A stretch of 10,936 bases of DNA from Saccoglossus kowalevskii. Its lineage: Eukaryota; Hemichordata; Enteropneusta; Harrimaniidae. The notes under the pieces are model-generated. The model did no database searches. It saw nothing but the letters and a program-made list of their open reading frames with translations, and was not told the DNA's origin. Below, piece after piece: positions 1-7,502 of this stretch (positions are counted from its first letter, which is position 1; each line of letters opens with the position of its first letter). The stretch lies in contig NW_003111997.1 of the NCBI RefSeq assembly GCF_000003605.2, forward strand, positions 48,639 through 59,574, in the 5' to 3' direction. The position numbers and the translations under genes are program-made.

Positions 1-210
1 CGACGTTTGTCTAGCTATAAACAAGCAAATCGCTTAATTAACGACCACCCTTTTTTCTCCCTCGCTTATTGAAAACACCGACCGCTCGCCCAAACACTGA
101 TCACTGACACACGAGTGATCAAAATGGTTGTTTTAATGGTAAAGAGTGGGGGATACAATGAGAATTAACTATTATTAAATGATGAACGAAAATTTCCAGA
201 CCTGACTAGT
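1..210. other. No gene seen; C-rich flank with a hairpin
   Basis: No supported coding region. The first 120 bases are richer in C than what follows (cccttttttctccctcgc at about 47-64). A perfect 8-bp inverted repeat (98-105 TGATCACT, 114-121 AGTGATCA, 8-base loop) lies here. A very short ATG frame starts at 124 and is not convincing. Confidence 0.5.
98..121. repeat. Perfect 8-bp stem inverted repeat
   Basis: TGATCACT at 98-105 is exactly complementary to AGTGATCA at 114-121, with loop gacacacg. No U-tract follows and the context is eukaryotic, so it is not a bacterial-type terminator. Its function is unknown. Confidence 0.7.
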
Positions 211-741
211 TTTTGTTTGAATTCATGCATATCAATTACCTAATTTGCATAATTAAACAATTTTCAGCTCTGACACTGATATCGCAATAATATTCAATGT
301 AACTTGGTAAGCAGTTGCTATAGGATATAACGCACATCTGGATTTTGGTTGAATTCCATGCATATTAATAACCTAATTTGCATAATTAAAAACTGATATC
401 AGGTTTCAATGAAACTTGATACATAGTTGCTCTGGGATAGTGCACACCTCTGAGTTTTGGTTGAAATCTGTGCATCTCAAAGCAAATTTTATGCATTTTC
501 ACTTTTTCTCAAGAACCACTAAACAGATTTCAATAAAACTTGGCACATACACATGTAGATACTTAGGCTTTCAGTTTTGTATGTTCAGTTTTGGGTTAAA
601 TTTTGTAAATTAACCAATTTATAGGTGCTTCACAGTACTACTGTTCAAATTTTAATGAAACTAGGTACATAGGTGCTTTTAAATAATCAAAAGATCTGAT
701 TACTTCAGGGTTGAACGCCATGCATATTAATTTCATATGTG
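211..741. repeat. Degenerate tandem array, five units of about 110-135 bp
   Basis: Units begin at about 211, 343, 455, 588 and 705, each with a diverged TTTTGGTTGAAT..ATGCAT block. In units 1 and 2 this is followed by an ATTTGCATAATTAA block (243-256, 376-389). The second half of each unit has a TTTCAATGAAACTTGGTACAT-like block at about 292, 404, 528 and 650. Unit 5 is truncated after its first block. Units 1 and 2 are the best conserved; units 3 and 4 are strongly decayed. It is probably an old non-coding repeat family, satellite-like or the body of a non-autonomous transposon. The open frame at 416-613 lies wholly inside the array and is not taken as a gene. Confidence 0.8.
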
Positions 742-1213
742 TTTCTCAATATGAATAACTGTAATGTAACAAGTACTGTTGCAGATAGGGACATGCAACT
801 GTTGCTATAATTGTGTTGTCTGACAAGATATATGACCATCATATACGGTCATTATTTCATTAAATATTTATAATTGTTTAACCATAGATACTTGGAACCA
901 ATCCTAGTCATTGCTTGCAGTTTTATTTTTCAATACTGTATTTGCTCTATTATAAGCTTACTTACTGTGAATATAAATGACAAGGACAAGTCTATGGTCA
1001 AAATGAGACATATTTCAATGATTTTGCATGTAATAAACCAAATGTTTGCTTTATTGTGTATTGAAAATGTGTTTTTAATATTATAGTATTTGTACTTCAT
1101 GCCTCCAATACCTTCAGCACACTGGAGTTCTTTCTAAGCTTTATTTTTATTTGATTTTACGTGATAGTTGGTCTAGCATTATCATATAACATTACAAACG
1201 GGGATTTCGAGAC
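742..1213. other. AT-rich stretch without supported gene
   Basis: Very AT-rich and rich in homopolymer runs. The 70-codon ATG frame at 874-1086 has low-complexity, hydrophobic composition and no splice or family support. A GTAAGT donor-like string sits on the minus strand near 958-963, but the sequence upstream of it on that strand has stops in its frames. Nothing else is seen. Confidence 0.5.
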
Positions 1214-1283
1214 ATGGGGCAGATAATACCCAAGACCACTTGTTTCGATGACATGTCCGGGGTAGTCACAGGGTGGCCTGTGG
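1214..1283 (+). CDS. Candidate first coding exon, unknown protein
   Basis: An ATG at 1214 in good start context (G at -3 and +4) opens 23 codons plus one base, beginning MGQIIPKTTCFDD and ending near TGWPV. The segment ends at a strong donor, GTGG|GTAAGAA (GT at 1284-1285), leaving phase 1. In the same frame a stop (TAA) lies just upstream, so this ATG would be the first. The segment is clearly GC-richer than its surroundings. The next candidate exon (1465-1563) accepts phase 1 and stays open. The MG start could suit N-myristoylation, but that is inference. No family recognised. A competing ATG frame at 1304-1369 (acidic start MDIDDVVDEE) ends at a weaker donor and does not join in phase. Confidence 0.3.
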
Positions 1284-1464
1284 GTAAGAATAGAAAATAG
1301 AAAATGGATATCGATGACGTTGTTGACGAAGAAGTTTTATCATTGAGGTGCGATTATTACGTCTGGGAGGTAAATCGTTAAATGGGTGAAGGGATGTTAC
1401 AAAAAACAAACAGTTTTCATAGTATTGCGTACTCCACAACATTCAACAAATGATTACTTTTCAG

Positions 1465-1563
1465 GGAACCAGTTTTGCGAGTGGGCGGGAAATATTCTAC
1501 ATTCAAGTTTAGGAAGGCAGCTTTATTTCGCTGTACACAGTCAAGCAGATATCATGTATTTTG
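1465..1563 (+). CDS. Candidate internal coding exon, unknown protein
   Basis: 99 bases between an acceptor (tgattacttttcag|GG) and a strong donor (TTTTG|GTGAGTG), symmetric phase 1-1. Joined to the exon ending at 1283 across a 181-bp intron, the frame reads NQFCEWAGN, then LHSSLGRQLYFAVHSQ and DIMYF, with no stop. A second frame is also open (starting EPVLRVGGKYSTF), so frame choice rests on the phase match. An alternative donor CAG|GTAGGT lies at 1608. The alternating hydrophobic pattern suggests beta strands. I could not assign a family. No convincing following exon was found. Confidence 0.3.
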
Positions 1564-2623
1564 GTGAGTGTTTTGGTAGGTATTTAGACTTTTGTTCATG
1601 TAGCAGGTAGGTAGCAATAAGCCATTAAGCAACTCACGAAGTTTATTTGGGCATATATATTTTGTTTATCAATGTTTACATTCGGTACACCGCGTAGCCT
1701 AATATTCCACAGCGAGTAGGACATCTGTTCTCTTTTCTCACCTTAACGAACAATATTTTATCACTTTCCTTATATGATAATTTGAGTGTGTGAAGCATTG
1801 ATTTTTATAAAGCAGCTGTGTCCTCAGCCCACTTGTCATTTTTATACCTCGCTGCTGTTCTATTTATTTATTTTATCTCTTTATTCGAATTCAAAATATA
1901 TATTAAAATACCATATAAATAAAGTTCACCATGAGTATTATAAAACAGTAATTCAAATTTGTTGTTAGATTTTAAATTCATTTATTTGTCGGTACTGAAT
2001 GCATTTCCCTATTGGCAAATTTGTGTCTTTTTGAATCTTTTGAATAATTCGCCGAAATGAAACAAACTTTCCATCCTACCATGTCCCGGTACCATAGAAA
2101 TTGTGACCTGTATCGGAAACCTCTCACTCTAATCGCAACATCTTAATCATTTGCGTTTAAAAAACTGATTGTTTAGTGCTCAACATAGACAAATATTAGA
2201 ATACAACAAATGCGCATCCTCCGTTCAATTAAAACAAATTAGAGACCATTGAATTTGTGGTAGCACGTGTCTTGTTTTTCTTGAGCATTTCAAATTCATT
2301 TATATTTGTCACCAACCACACCCAAATGCAATTTCGTTTCAACTTAAATAGGTAAACCAATGTCACCTTCAACACTCATGCAGCAGTCACGTAGTTTACG
2401 ATGAACTGATGTCAGGGACCTTTTTTCAATTGAACGGGCGTTGTGTTGTACATACCAACACAGAAAAATCATTTGAACTGTCTAGTTAATCTTTTATGTG
2501 ATTGACGGCATTGTATGTGTAATTTGTGACTCAAAGAACGTATTTTCTGCCATGGCGATGAAAGTATTTTTTTATTGTAATCTATTGTAAACCTATTTCA
2601 ATGTGCTACTGTGCGTCTTTCAG
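1564..2623. other. Intron or intergenic stretch, nothing firm
   Basis: If the 1465-1563 exon is real this begins as its intron. Small open frames occur: 1786-1968 (+) with a hydrophobic core, 2057-2146 (+, 29 codons), and on the minus strand 1839-1742, which ends at a consensus donor AAG|GTGAGA but lacks a partner exon. None has enough support to call. The rest is AT-rich with no recognisable repeat. Confidence 0.4.
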
Positions 2624-2764
2624 GGCTCCTGTCAATATACACACTTATGGAAAAAAATTAGGTCCGCTAGGCAGGCCATGTCTGGAGATTGGAAGATGTC
2701 AGGATCTCTAAGCAGCTCTTGTTTGGTGAACGCTGCAAAGGCAAACGGACTCATGGTGTTTTGA
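2624..2764 (+). CDS. Possible terminal exon, unknown protein
   Basis: Follows an acceptor-like string (tgtgcgtctttcag|GGC) and stays open in phase 0 for 46 codons (starting GSCQYTHLWKK, with SARQAMSGDWKMSGSL in the middle) to TGA at 2762-2764. An AATAAA lies at 2883-2888, a reasonable distance for a 3' UTR. The core is GC-richer than its flanks. It does not join in frame to the candidate exon ending at 1563: phase 1 entry meets a stop after about a dozen codons. If real, it needs a missing upstream exon ending in phase 0. Family not recognised. A 46-codon open run is not rare by chance. Confidence 0.18.
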   Translation, partial: GSCQYTHLWKKIRSARQAMSGDWKMSGSLSSSCLVNAAKANGLMVF

Positions 2765-3402
2765 TTTGTTCAAGATGACAGCCCATAACTGTGACTGTCT
2801 ATTCATTCGCGGTCAATTATTTAAAACAATGGTATTTTTTTTACGCCAACGATTCTAGTTTTTGAAACACATCAACGATTTGAATAAATACTTGATATAA
2901 ATTTAAGAAAAAAATTGGGAAAGCATTATATACTAGTAGTTACAAGAAGCTGGTGGTGTGGAAGGTATCAATCACAAGCCGGTAGGCTGGTTAGCGATCC
3001 GCTCCGCTAAAAAAACAAGCAACATGTTTTTTTCTGTTGCCATGGCAGGACATTAACGTGAAGTTAACGTCGGTTTATAACTAAAACCGGACCCCGTATA
3101 CGAAGTTCGCAAAACACATTCAGTATTTAGAAGTCACTTTATTGTATTACTAGGACGTAATTTGCTGTTACATATATTATTTCCAACCGTTTTGCGTTAG
3201 TATTTTTTAGATTGAAGGCAGCATTTACACTTCACTCAAAGTTCAAAGTTACGTTAGGATTATGTTAATACAGTGTAACAATGTCGGTGCAACGTACCCA
3301 AAATAAAAAGCATAATCATTTGAACACTGATATTACAAAACTGGTAGGAGGTAATACATTTGGGATTTTTGGCAGTGGTGGGCCGGGATTGTTCTCCAAT
3401 TA
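2765..3402. other. No gene seen
   Basis: AT-rich non-coding sequence. Minor structure: a small inverted repeat around cggttt..aaaccg near 3070-3088; a repeated AAAGTT string (3238-3250) resembling a nuclear-receptor DR1 site by chance or otherwise; and ttagcgatccgctccgcta at 2991-3009, which resembles the reverse complement of the duplicated motif at 5157-5175. Confidence 0.5.
2883..2888 (+). promoter_or_regulatory. AATAAA polyadenylation-signal candidate
   Basis: Exact AATAAA, 119 bases after the stop of the possible terminal exon at 2624-2764. Such hexamers are frequent in AT-rich DNA, so it supports the exon only weakly. Confidence 0.2.
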
Positions 3403-3660
3403 GTGACGGTACAACCTACATGTCAAGTATGAACAAAATCAGCCAAGCCAAAAAAATCACAGAGGATTTAAAAGCCGTTTCTAGTGGAAAGTTACCCCAA
3501 CTTTGAGGTCAATTTTCTCGTAAAATATGTGTTTTCAGATTTTACAACCAAACTAGAGTGAAGGTGTGACTTGTCTGCCAAGTTTGAACCAAATCGTACC
3601 AGCCCCCAAAATCACAGAAGCGTAAAAAAGCCGTTTCTGGTGAAAAGTTACCCCAACTTT
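3403..3660. repeat. Two-copy diverged tandem repeat, period 156 bp
   Basis: Copy A (3403-3504) and copy B (3559-3660) share the order caag.atgaac/caagtttgaac, then aaaatcacaga, then aagccgtttct, then an identical GTTACCCCAACTTT (3491-3504 and 3647-3660). The shared blocks sit exactly 156 bases apart. Copy B ends where recognisable reverse-transcriptase-element sequence begins, so the repeat may be host DNA at an insertion edge or part of another element. No coding function is seen. Confidence 0.8.
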
Positions 3661-3661
3661 C

Positions 3662-4914
3662 CACTGGAAATGGCTGTTGTTGGGTAACGATGGGAATGCT
3701 GATCAATGACTGATATCATGGGCAAAGCGATTATTCTTAAGATCAAATAAATATGAAAAAACAAGTGTAAAGTTTGCAGAGTTTGTTAATGTTAAGGATG
3801 CCAAACAATCGAAGGAGAGGTGCAGAGTGTGTATATAAATCAGAGAAGTTGATAAGTCGTCCAAGCTTTTTTTTGTAAACGTTGAATTGGTTTAAGTAAA
3901 GTGGGATAAGTATGTCCCCATATTTCAATACAATAAGTTAGGTGCGGGAGAATTAAAATATTGTATAACAAGAGGAGGATAGATTTTGACACATAATGTC
4001 AAATACGTGATAATTTTAATTTTTTTCTCAATATGAGATTTCCATGCCAGGGATGAGTCGATGGTTACCCCGAAATATGTTGTAACCGAAGCACCCTCTA
4101 CCCATGCACCATCTATACCTATTTTACCTGCCACATTAATATATCTTTGGGGTGTTTTCAAAATCATATAATTTGTTTTTTGACATTAAATGTAAGTTTG
4201 TTGGCCTTGCACCATTTCACAACTTTGTTGAAGTCTTCATTTATTATGTCGAGATCAACAGACTGGCTTTTCAGGAATTTAAACAGGTTTGTATCGTTAG
4301 CGAACAGTCGAAAGTTAAAGGCGTCAGTCTTTTATTGATGTCGTTAACGGTTGTTGACGGTTTTCAAGGTAACCACAAAACCAAAGAAAAGGAAGACCCC
4401 TAATACCATAGTATGTCAGTTTTTGACAAGAATTGCGTGGTCGATTGTGTCAAAGGCTTCTTTTAGGTCGATGAAAATACCAAAAGTAATAATCCCTTCA
4501 TCCATGCTATCAGTGACTTTCGAGATTAAATCGGCAAGGGCGGGCTGTACTTTTTACGAAAACCGTACTTAAAAGAATGTTAATTTTTTTTTATTTTTAA
4601 CCACAGATTCAATTATTTTACTAAGCACAGGCAATACTGAGATTGGTCTATAATTATTTATATCTAAAGCATAAGTAGATGACATATTAGCATATTTTTA
4701 TGCACCCGGTAATTTGCCTTGAGTCAGAGAGCAGTTGACAATATGTGTGATCGGAAATGATATTAATAGCGTCAATCAGAAATCTTGGATGTATGTGGTC
4801 ATATCCCATGATTTTGTTGGGTCCAAACAATCAATTTCCTTTATAGAATCATATTCAGTGACTGGATGGAAAAATAATGAGTTGGGATAAATTCCAGACA
4901 GATATTTATTAAAC
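3662..4914 (-). mobile_element. Degenerate non-LTR retrotransposon (LINE) fragment
   Basis: Read on the minus strand this is the reverse-transcriptase and C-terminal part of a LINE ORF2 of the jockey/CR1/L2 superfamily type. It begins (high coordinate) within the N-terminal part of the RT region and runs to a post-RT segment reading SHRYPT near 3680-3697. The endonuclease and 5' part are missing (5' truncation is usual for LINEs), and no 3' tail repeat or target-site duplication is recognisable. Frameshifts, stops and internal deletions show it is an old inactive copy. Clade assignment below superfamily level is not possible by eye. Confidence 0.93.
3700..4914 (-). pseudogene. Broken reverse transcriptase (LINE ORF2) relic
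   Basis: Motifs in order on the minus strand: a SLDPxKS-like block near 4820; NNYRPIS at 4638-4658 followed by LPVLSKIIE; DLISKVTDSMDEG near 4500-4540; motif A as FIDLKEAFDTIDH at 4437-4475; a YGIRGLP-like block across a frame change at about 4391-4411; motif C as LFANDTNLF at 4281-4307, where the usual first Asp of the FADD pair is Asn; NKLTFNVKK near 4174-4200; FGVTIDSSLAWKSHIEKK in the open piece 3925-4167; and INFSDLYTHSAPL in the open piece 3743-3928. About 35 residues carrying motif B (normally GVPQGS-like) are missing at about 4345-4352, and shorter gaps lie upstream of NNYRPIS and upstream of DLISK. The enzyme would polymerise cDNA at a nicked target. This copy cannot. Confidence 0.92.
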
Positions 4915-5116
4915 TTAAACTTTTTTCTTTACTTAACCTAAGCCTCACAAACTTGACTTAAATTCGATTAAATATTAATATAATTTATGAAACATTGTGA
5001 CTCCCCATGTTTGGGCCTCCACTTGTACAAAAGGCTCATCTTTGTTGGTGTGTGTTCCGGAGTACTGGCTTCACTTCTACTGCTATACAAACACACACAG
5101 ACCTACAAAAGTAGAT
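4915..5116. other. Flank of the LINE relic, no gene
   Basis: Beyond the recognisable 5' edge of the relic. It holds an AT-rich part, a more GC-balanced part (about 5001-5090) and a short CA-rich run (aacacacacag near 5090-5100). No reverse-transcriptase or endonuclease motif could be read here. Confidence 0.5.
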
Positions 5117-5175
5117 CAATCCTAGGATAGCGGATCGCCAATTTTACGGGCAATCCTAGCAGAGCGGATCGCCAA
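5117..5175. repeat. Tandem duplication, 25-bp motif with 34-bp period
   Basis: CAATCCTAGgataGCGGATCGCCAA at 5117-5141 recurs at 5151-5175 with three differences, spaced by 9 bases. It is GC-rich compared with its surroundings. A weaker echo (agcgatagcggg) lies at about 5214-5225. The reverse complement of the core resembles 2991-3009. Confidence 0.8.
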
Positions 5176-5504
5176 CAATTGCGTTCTATTCGAAAAGCGA
5201 ATGGTAAGACACTAGCGATAGCGGGATTCACGAACCACTGTTCCTTTGTACATACATGTCAGTCGCAAATAATGTTGTGGTAAAATGTGGCTCCACGTAC
5301 CTTTTCTCAGCCATAGTGATAAACCAGCCGCGACAATGTTCAGATCAAACCTCGTATGATGTAATTCTATTGAATAACCTATTACTACAGCCGATTGTCA
5401 CAGTACAGTGCGGTTATAGCGCGACGTGCACTGTGGTAGCCGCTGCTATGACAACTATAACATGTTATTGCCCGTAAACACAAACAAATGACAGCCGCGA
5501 CCCA

Positions 5505-5516
5505 GGGGGGGGGGGG
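5505..5516 (+). repeat. Homopolymer G12
   Basis: Twelve consecutive G. The length may be unreliable in some sequencing chemistries. Confidence 0.9.
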
Positions 5517-5869
5517 CTTGCATGACACGGTTGGTCGAAATAATCATTTGCATAAATTAATATACATGAGCAATGACAAAATTGTGTTTTCAGTAAAATT
5601 GTGCCAAAATACTTTCTGATAACATACATGATAGTTTTAAATTGACTGATTCTATCGTTACGAGCTGACAGAATAATCGAAAAACTGATGTAATGGTGTT
5701 TTTTGAGACACGTTTTTGATCAGACTCCAGCAAACTGTTGAAAGTAACCACATGTTTTTGTCTTCACCCTGATCATAGCAAGTTACGAACATCATAGAGA
5801 ATGCAAAGGCACGTTTATATTTCACTCTAGTACTATTGCTCAAAATTGCTCAAAATGTTTTCAGTGACC

Positions 5870-5884
5870 TTTGTCAGTGACAAA
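5870..5884. repeat. 15-bp palindrome TTTGTCA-g-TGACAAA
   Basis: Perfect 7-bp arms around a single central base. It could be a dimeric protein-binding site or chance. Confidence 0.6.
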
Positions 5885-6042
5885 TTACCTATTTATTATG
5901 CATTTTGAGAAACCACAGTGTATATGCATGCGCAGTTTGATATGCATTTTCGTATTCTCTTATGTAATCATGCGCGTACATGATTTTTGTAAAAAAGTTC
6001 TCTGATTTGATAATCTTATAGTACGGAAGGTAGAAACGCGCA

Positions 6043-6153
6043 TCATACTGTCCAATGGTACAATGCGTATTTTGATTTAAAACACGGTTTCGGGAATAAC
6101 TCTTCGCAGCGAATGCCGATAATTGACAGAATAGACCAGCAAACACTCCTCAT
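6043..6153 (-). CDS. Small ORF with signal-peptide-like start, doubtful
   Basis: 36 codons from ATG at 6153 to TGA at 6043-6045. The N-terminus MRSVCWSILSIIGIRC is hydrophobic, then EELFPKPCFKSKYALYHWTV. A different frame beginning 7 bases later (ATG at 6146) also starts with a hydrophobic stretch (MFAGLFCQLSAFAAKS) and runs 85 codons to 5889. Only one, or neither, can be real. An A at -3 suits a eukaryotic start. No family recognised, and no good donor or partner exon was found. Confidence 0.12.
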   Translation of the reverse strand: MRSVCWSILSIIGIRCEELFPKPCFKSKYALYHWTV

Positions 6154-6462
6154 TATTGAAGCCGCACGTATTTTGATACACGATAGTTCTTAGAAGTACT
6201 ATGTCTCGCTTGCAGGTGGCGTGAGTCGTTTGTCAGTAAAACTCCAAAAGTAATCAACTAAGTTGAACAAACTTGGATATACTCTAAATTTTGTAACTGT
6301 TTTATACCTTTTTTGAGAAGACGTAAGAAAAAGACTCCCACATACCGAAGGCTTGGAATGAGATTACTCACACTCGTTTGGATTTTATTAATTATCTTTC
6401 ATCGCATAATAACGAGTGTTTAATAACGTCAATGTAGTCTTACAATGCAAGTCATTGCATAC

Positions 6463-6502
6463 TTAGAATATACCGATATGCAACCACATTGGATATTTAC
6501 AT
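6463..6502 (-). CDS. Candidate terminal exon, unknown protein
   Basis: Preceded on the minus strand by an excellent acceptor (acatttttttcttattccag|ATG). Joined in phase 2 to the exon 6650-6604 it reads CKYPMWLHIGIF and then TAA at 6463-6465. The 101-bp intron between (6503-6603) is a plausible small intron. A different frame stays open past this stop to a GTAAGA donor (6440s), so an alternative internal exon is possible. Family not recognised. Confidence 0.25.
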
Positions 6503-6603
6503 CTGGAATAAGAAAAAAATGTCGATATCAGACGTGATTTAAAAATGATCTACTGAGAAGGCAAGTAAATATTTTTAGCTGACCAAGTGTCAATGAGTCT
6601 CAC

Positions 6604-6650
6604 CTCCGTAGATACATCTTTTCATCAAACAAAAACACATCCAGGAGATT
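6604..6650 (-). CDS. Candidate short internal exon, unknown protein
   Basis: 47 bases between a pyrimidine-rich acceptor (ttttcccttgtttaaagtctccatttag|AAT) and a strong donor (CGGAG|GTGAGACT). In phase 0 it reads NLLDVFLFDEKMYLR with two bases left over (phase 2). This joins in phase to 6502-6463. Both splice sites are close to consensus, which is better support than most short frames here. An upstream partner ending in phase 0 was not found nearby; the LRR-like segment at 7262-7169 ends in phase 2. Family not recognised. Confidence 0.3.
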
Positions 6651-7168
6651 CTAAATGGAGACTTTAAACAAGGGAAAAACCGTAACTAATATGTCCAACA
6701 TTTTCGGATGTCAACTATTTCTACCAAGGGATAACCATTGAAATTTACAATTCATATCATATCATTGCCATGAGTTTGTGGCATGCAATCTTCTCATTCA
6801 AATTTAGAACAATGCGACATTTCCTGACTATGCGAGCTTTCTTGCAAGGTTTCAATCATTCACAATGCTAGTCAGTGGTTTTACCCTCAGCCAACGTAAC
6901 ATCAAAATTATCACTCCTGACTCGCATAATTAATTAATATACGTATTTCTGTTTTTCATTACACTAATAAAGGAATGTCAACATTTCTCTCGCATAGTAG
7001 TGACACCCCAGTTACAATTTGTTACACGAATTTGAATTTAATTCTATTTTGACAAAAAAAACTATTTCGCAAGGGATGACTGGTTTGTACTTTTAACTGA
7101 TATCAGAATAAGCAGAAAATGTGAATGGCATTTTAGTGAAAACAACTGGATTTGAAATGGGCTAGTAC
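6651..7168. other. Intron or intergenic stretch
   Basis: No firm gene. Minus-strand splice-like strings occur, for example an acceptor ttctgcttattctgatatcag at about 7100-7120 followed by 24 open codons, and a 33-base segment ending at GAGG|GTAAAA near 6887. They lack consistent phase with neighbours and were not called. Confidence 0.4.
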
Positions 7169-7262
7169 TTGAGAGTAGTCAGCTGGGGAAACGTCTCCAA
7201 TATCAGTATGAATTGAATTGCTTCATTTGCGAGACTTTCATTGCCCGCGATAATAGTCTTTT
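7169..7262 (-). CDS. LRR-like candidate exon or fragment
   Basis: After a T8-containing acceptor region (tttttttaaatcaaatag|AA) the minus strand is open as IIAGNESLANEAIQ, then ILILETFPQLTTLK, meeting TAG at 7162-7164. The spacing N-x-S-L-A-x-E-A-I and F-P-Q-L-T-T-L resembles a ribonuclease-inhibitor-type leucine-rich repeat, as in NLR-family receptors. That is a pattern resemblance only. The open frame extends upstream of the acceptor to about 7354 without a stop, so it could also be part of a longer exon or decayed gene. The only donor before the stop is a weak AA|GTACTA, giving phase 2. Confidence 0.25.
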
Positions 7263-7425
7263 CTATTTGATTTAAAAAAAATATACCACTCTTCAAATTT
7301 GTTTGAATATTGCAAACTTGACCAGCCTGAGTGTGTGCTTTTCAAGTTTTGCAACCCATTCATTTAATTCAATGACTCAAAAAATACATGGCTGCCATTA
7401 CTAAATTTATGTGTGGTTAAGATAT

Positions 7426-7427
<2 letters not shown>

Positions 7428-7498
<71 letters not shown>
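7428..7498. repeat. (AAT)n microsatellite
   Basis: Uninterrupted AAT units for 71 bases (about 24 units), typical of an animal nuclear trinucleotide microsatellite and probably polymorphic in length. Confidence 0.98.

Positions 7499-7502
<4 letters not shown>

Larger units (their letters stand above)
5178..6462. other. No supported gene; small ORFs, repeats and a G run
   Basis: Holds a cysteine-rich 73-codon frame (5256-5477, +) without family or start support, a 12-base G run, an ATTTGCAT octamer (5546-5553), a 10-bp direct duplication attgctcaaa (5835-5854), a 15-bp palindrome (5870-5884) and a duplicated tatgcatttt (5897-5906, 5941-5950). On the minus strand two overlapping frames start 7 bases apart (6153 and 6146), and both begin with hydrophobic peptides. 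None can be called a gene. Confidence 0.45.

Noticed and set aside
416-613. 65-codon plus-strand frame
   Set aside because: It falls entirely within the degenerate tandem array.
1304-1369. Short ATG frame MDIDDVVDEE... ending at GAG|GTAAAT
   Set aside because: Phase 0 exit into the exon at 1465 meets a stop. It lies inside the intron of the better model. Kept only as an alternative.
1742-1839. Minus-strand ATG frame ending at AAG|GTGAGA, with a TATAAAA string just before the ATG
   Set aside because: Donor is good, but no downstream exon with matching phase was found and the peptide is not convincing. The TATAAAA is too close to the ATG to act as a promoter.
4147-4572. Three plus-strand ATG frames of 63-83 codons
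   Set aside because: They are antisense shadows of the reverse-transcriptase relic.
5405-5434. acagtgc / gcactgt inverted repeat as an RNA hairpin
   Set aside because: Seven-bp arms with a 16-base loop, too weak and isolated to call an RNA gene. No tRNA-like or microRNA-like fold was recognised anywhere by eye.
5256-5477. 73-codon plus-strand frame with seven cysteines
   Set aside because: No signal peptide or known cysteine spacing. The start is not in a favoured context and no splice partner was found.
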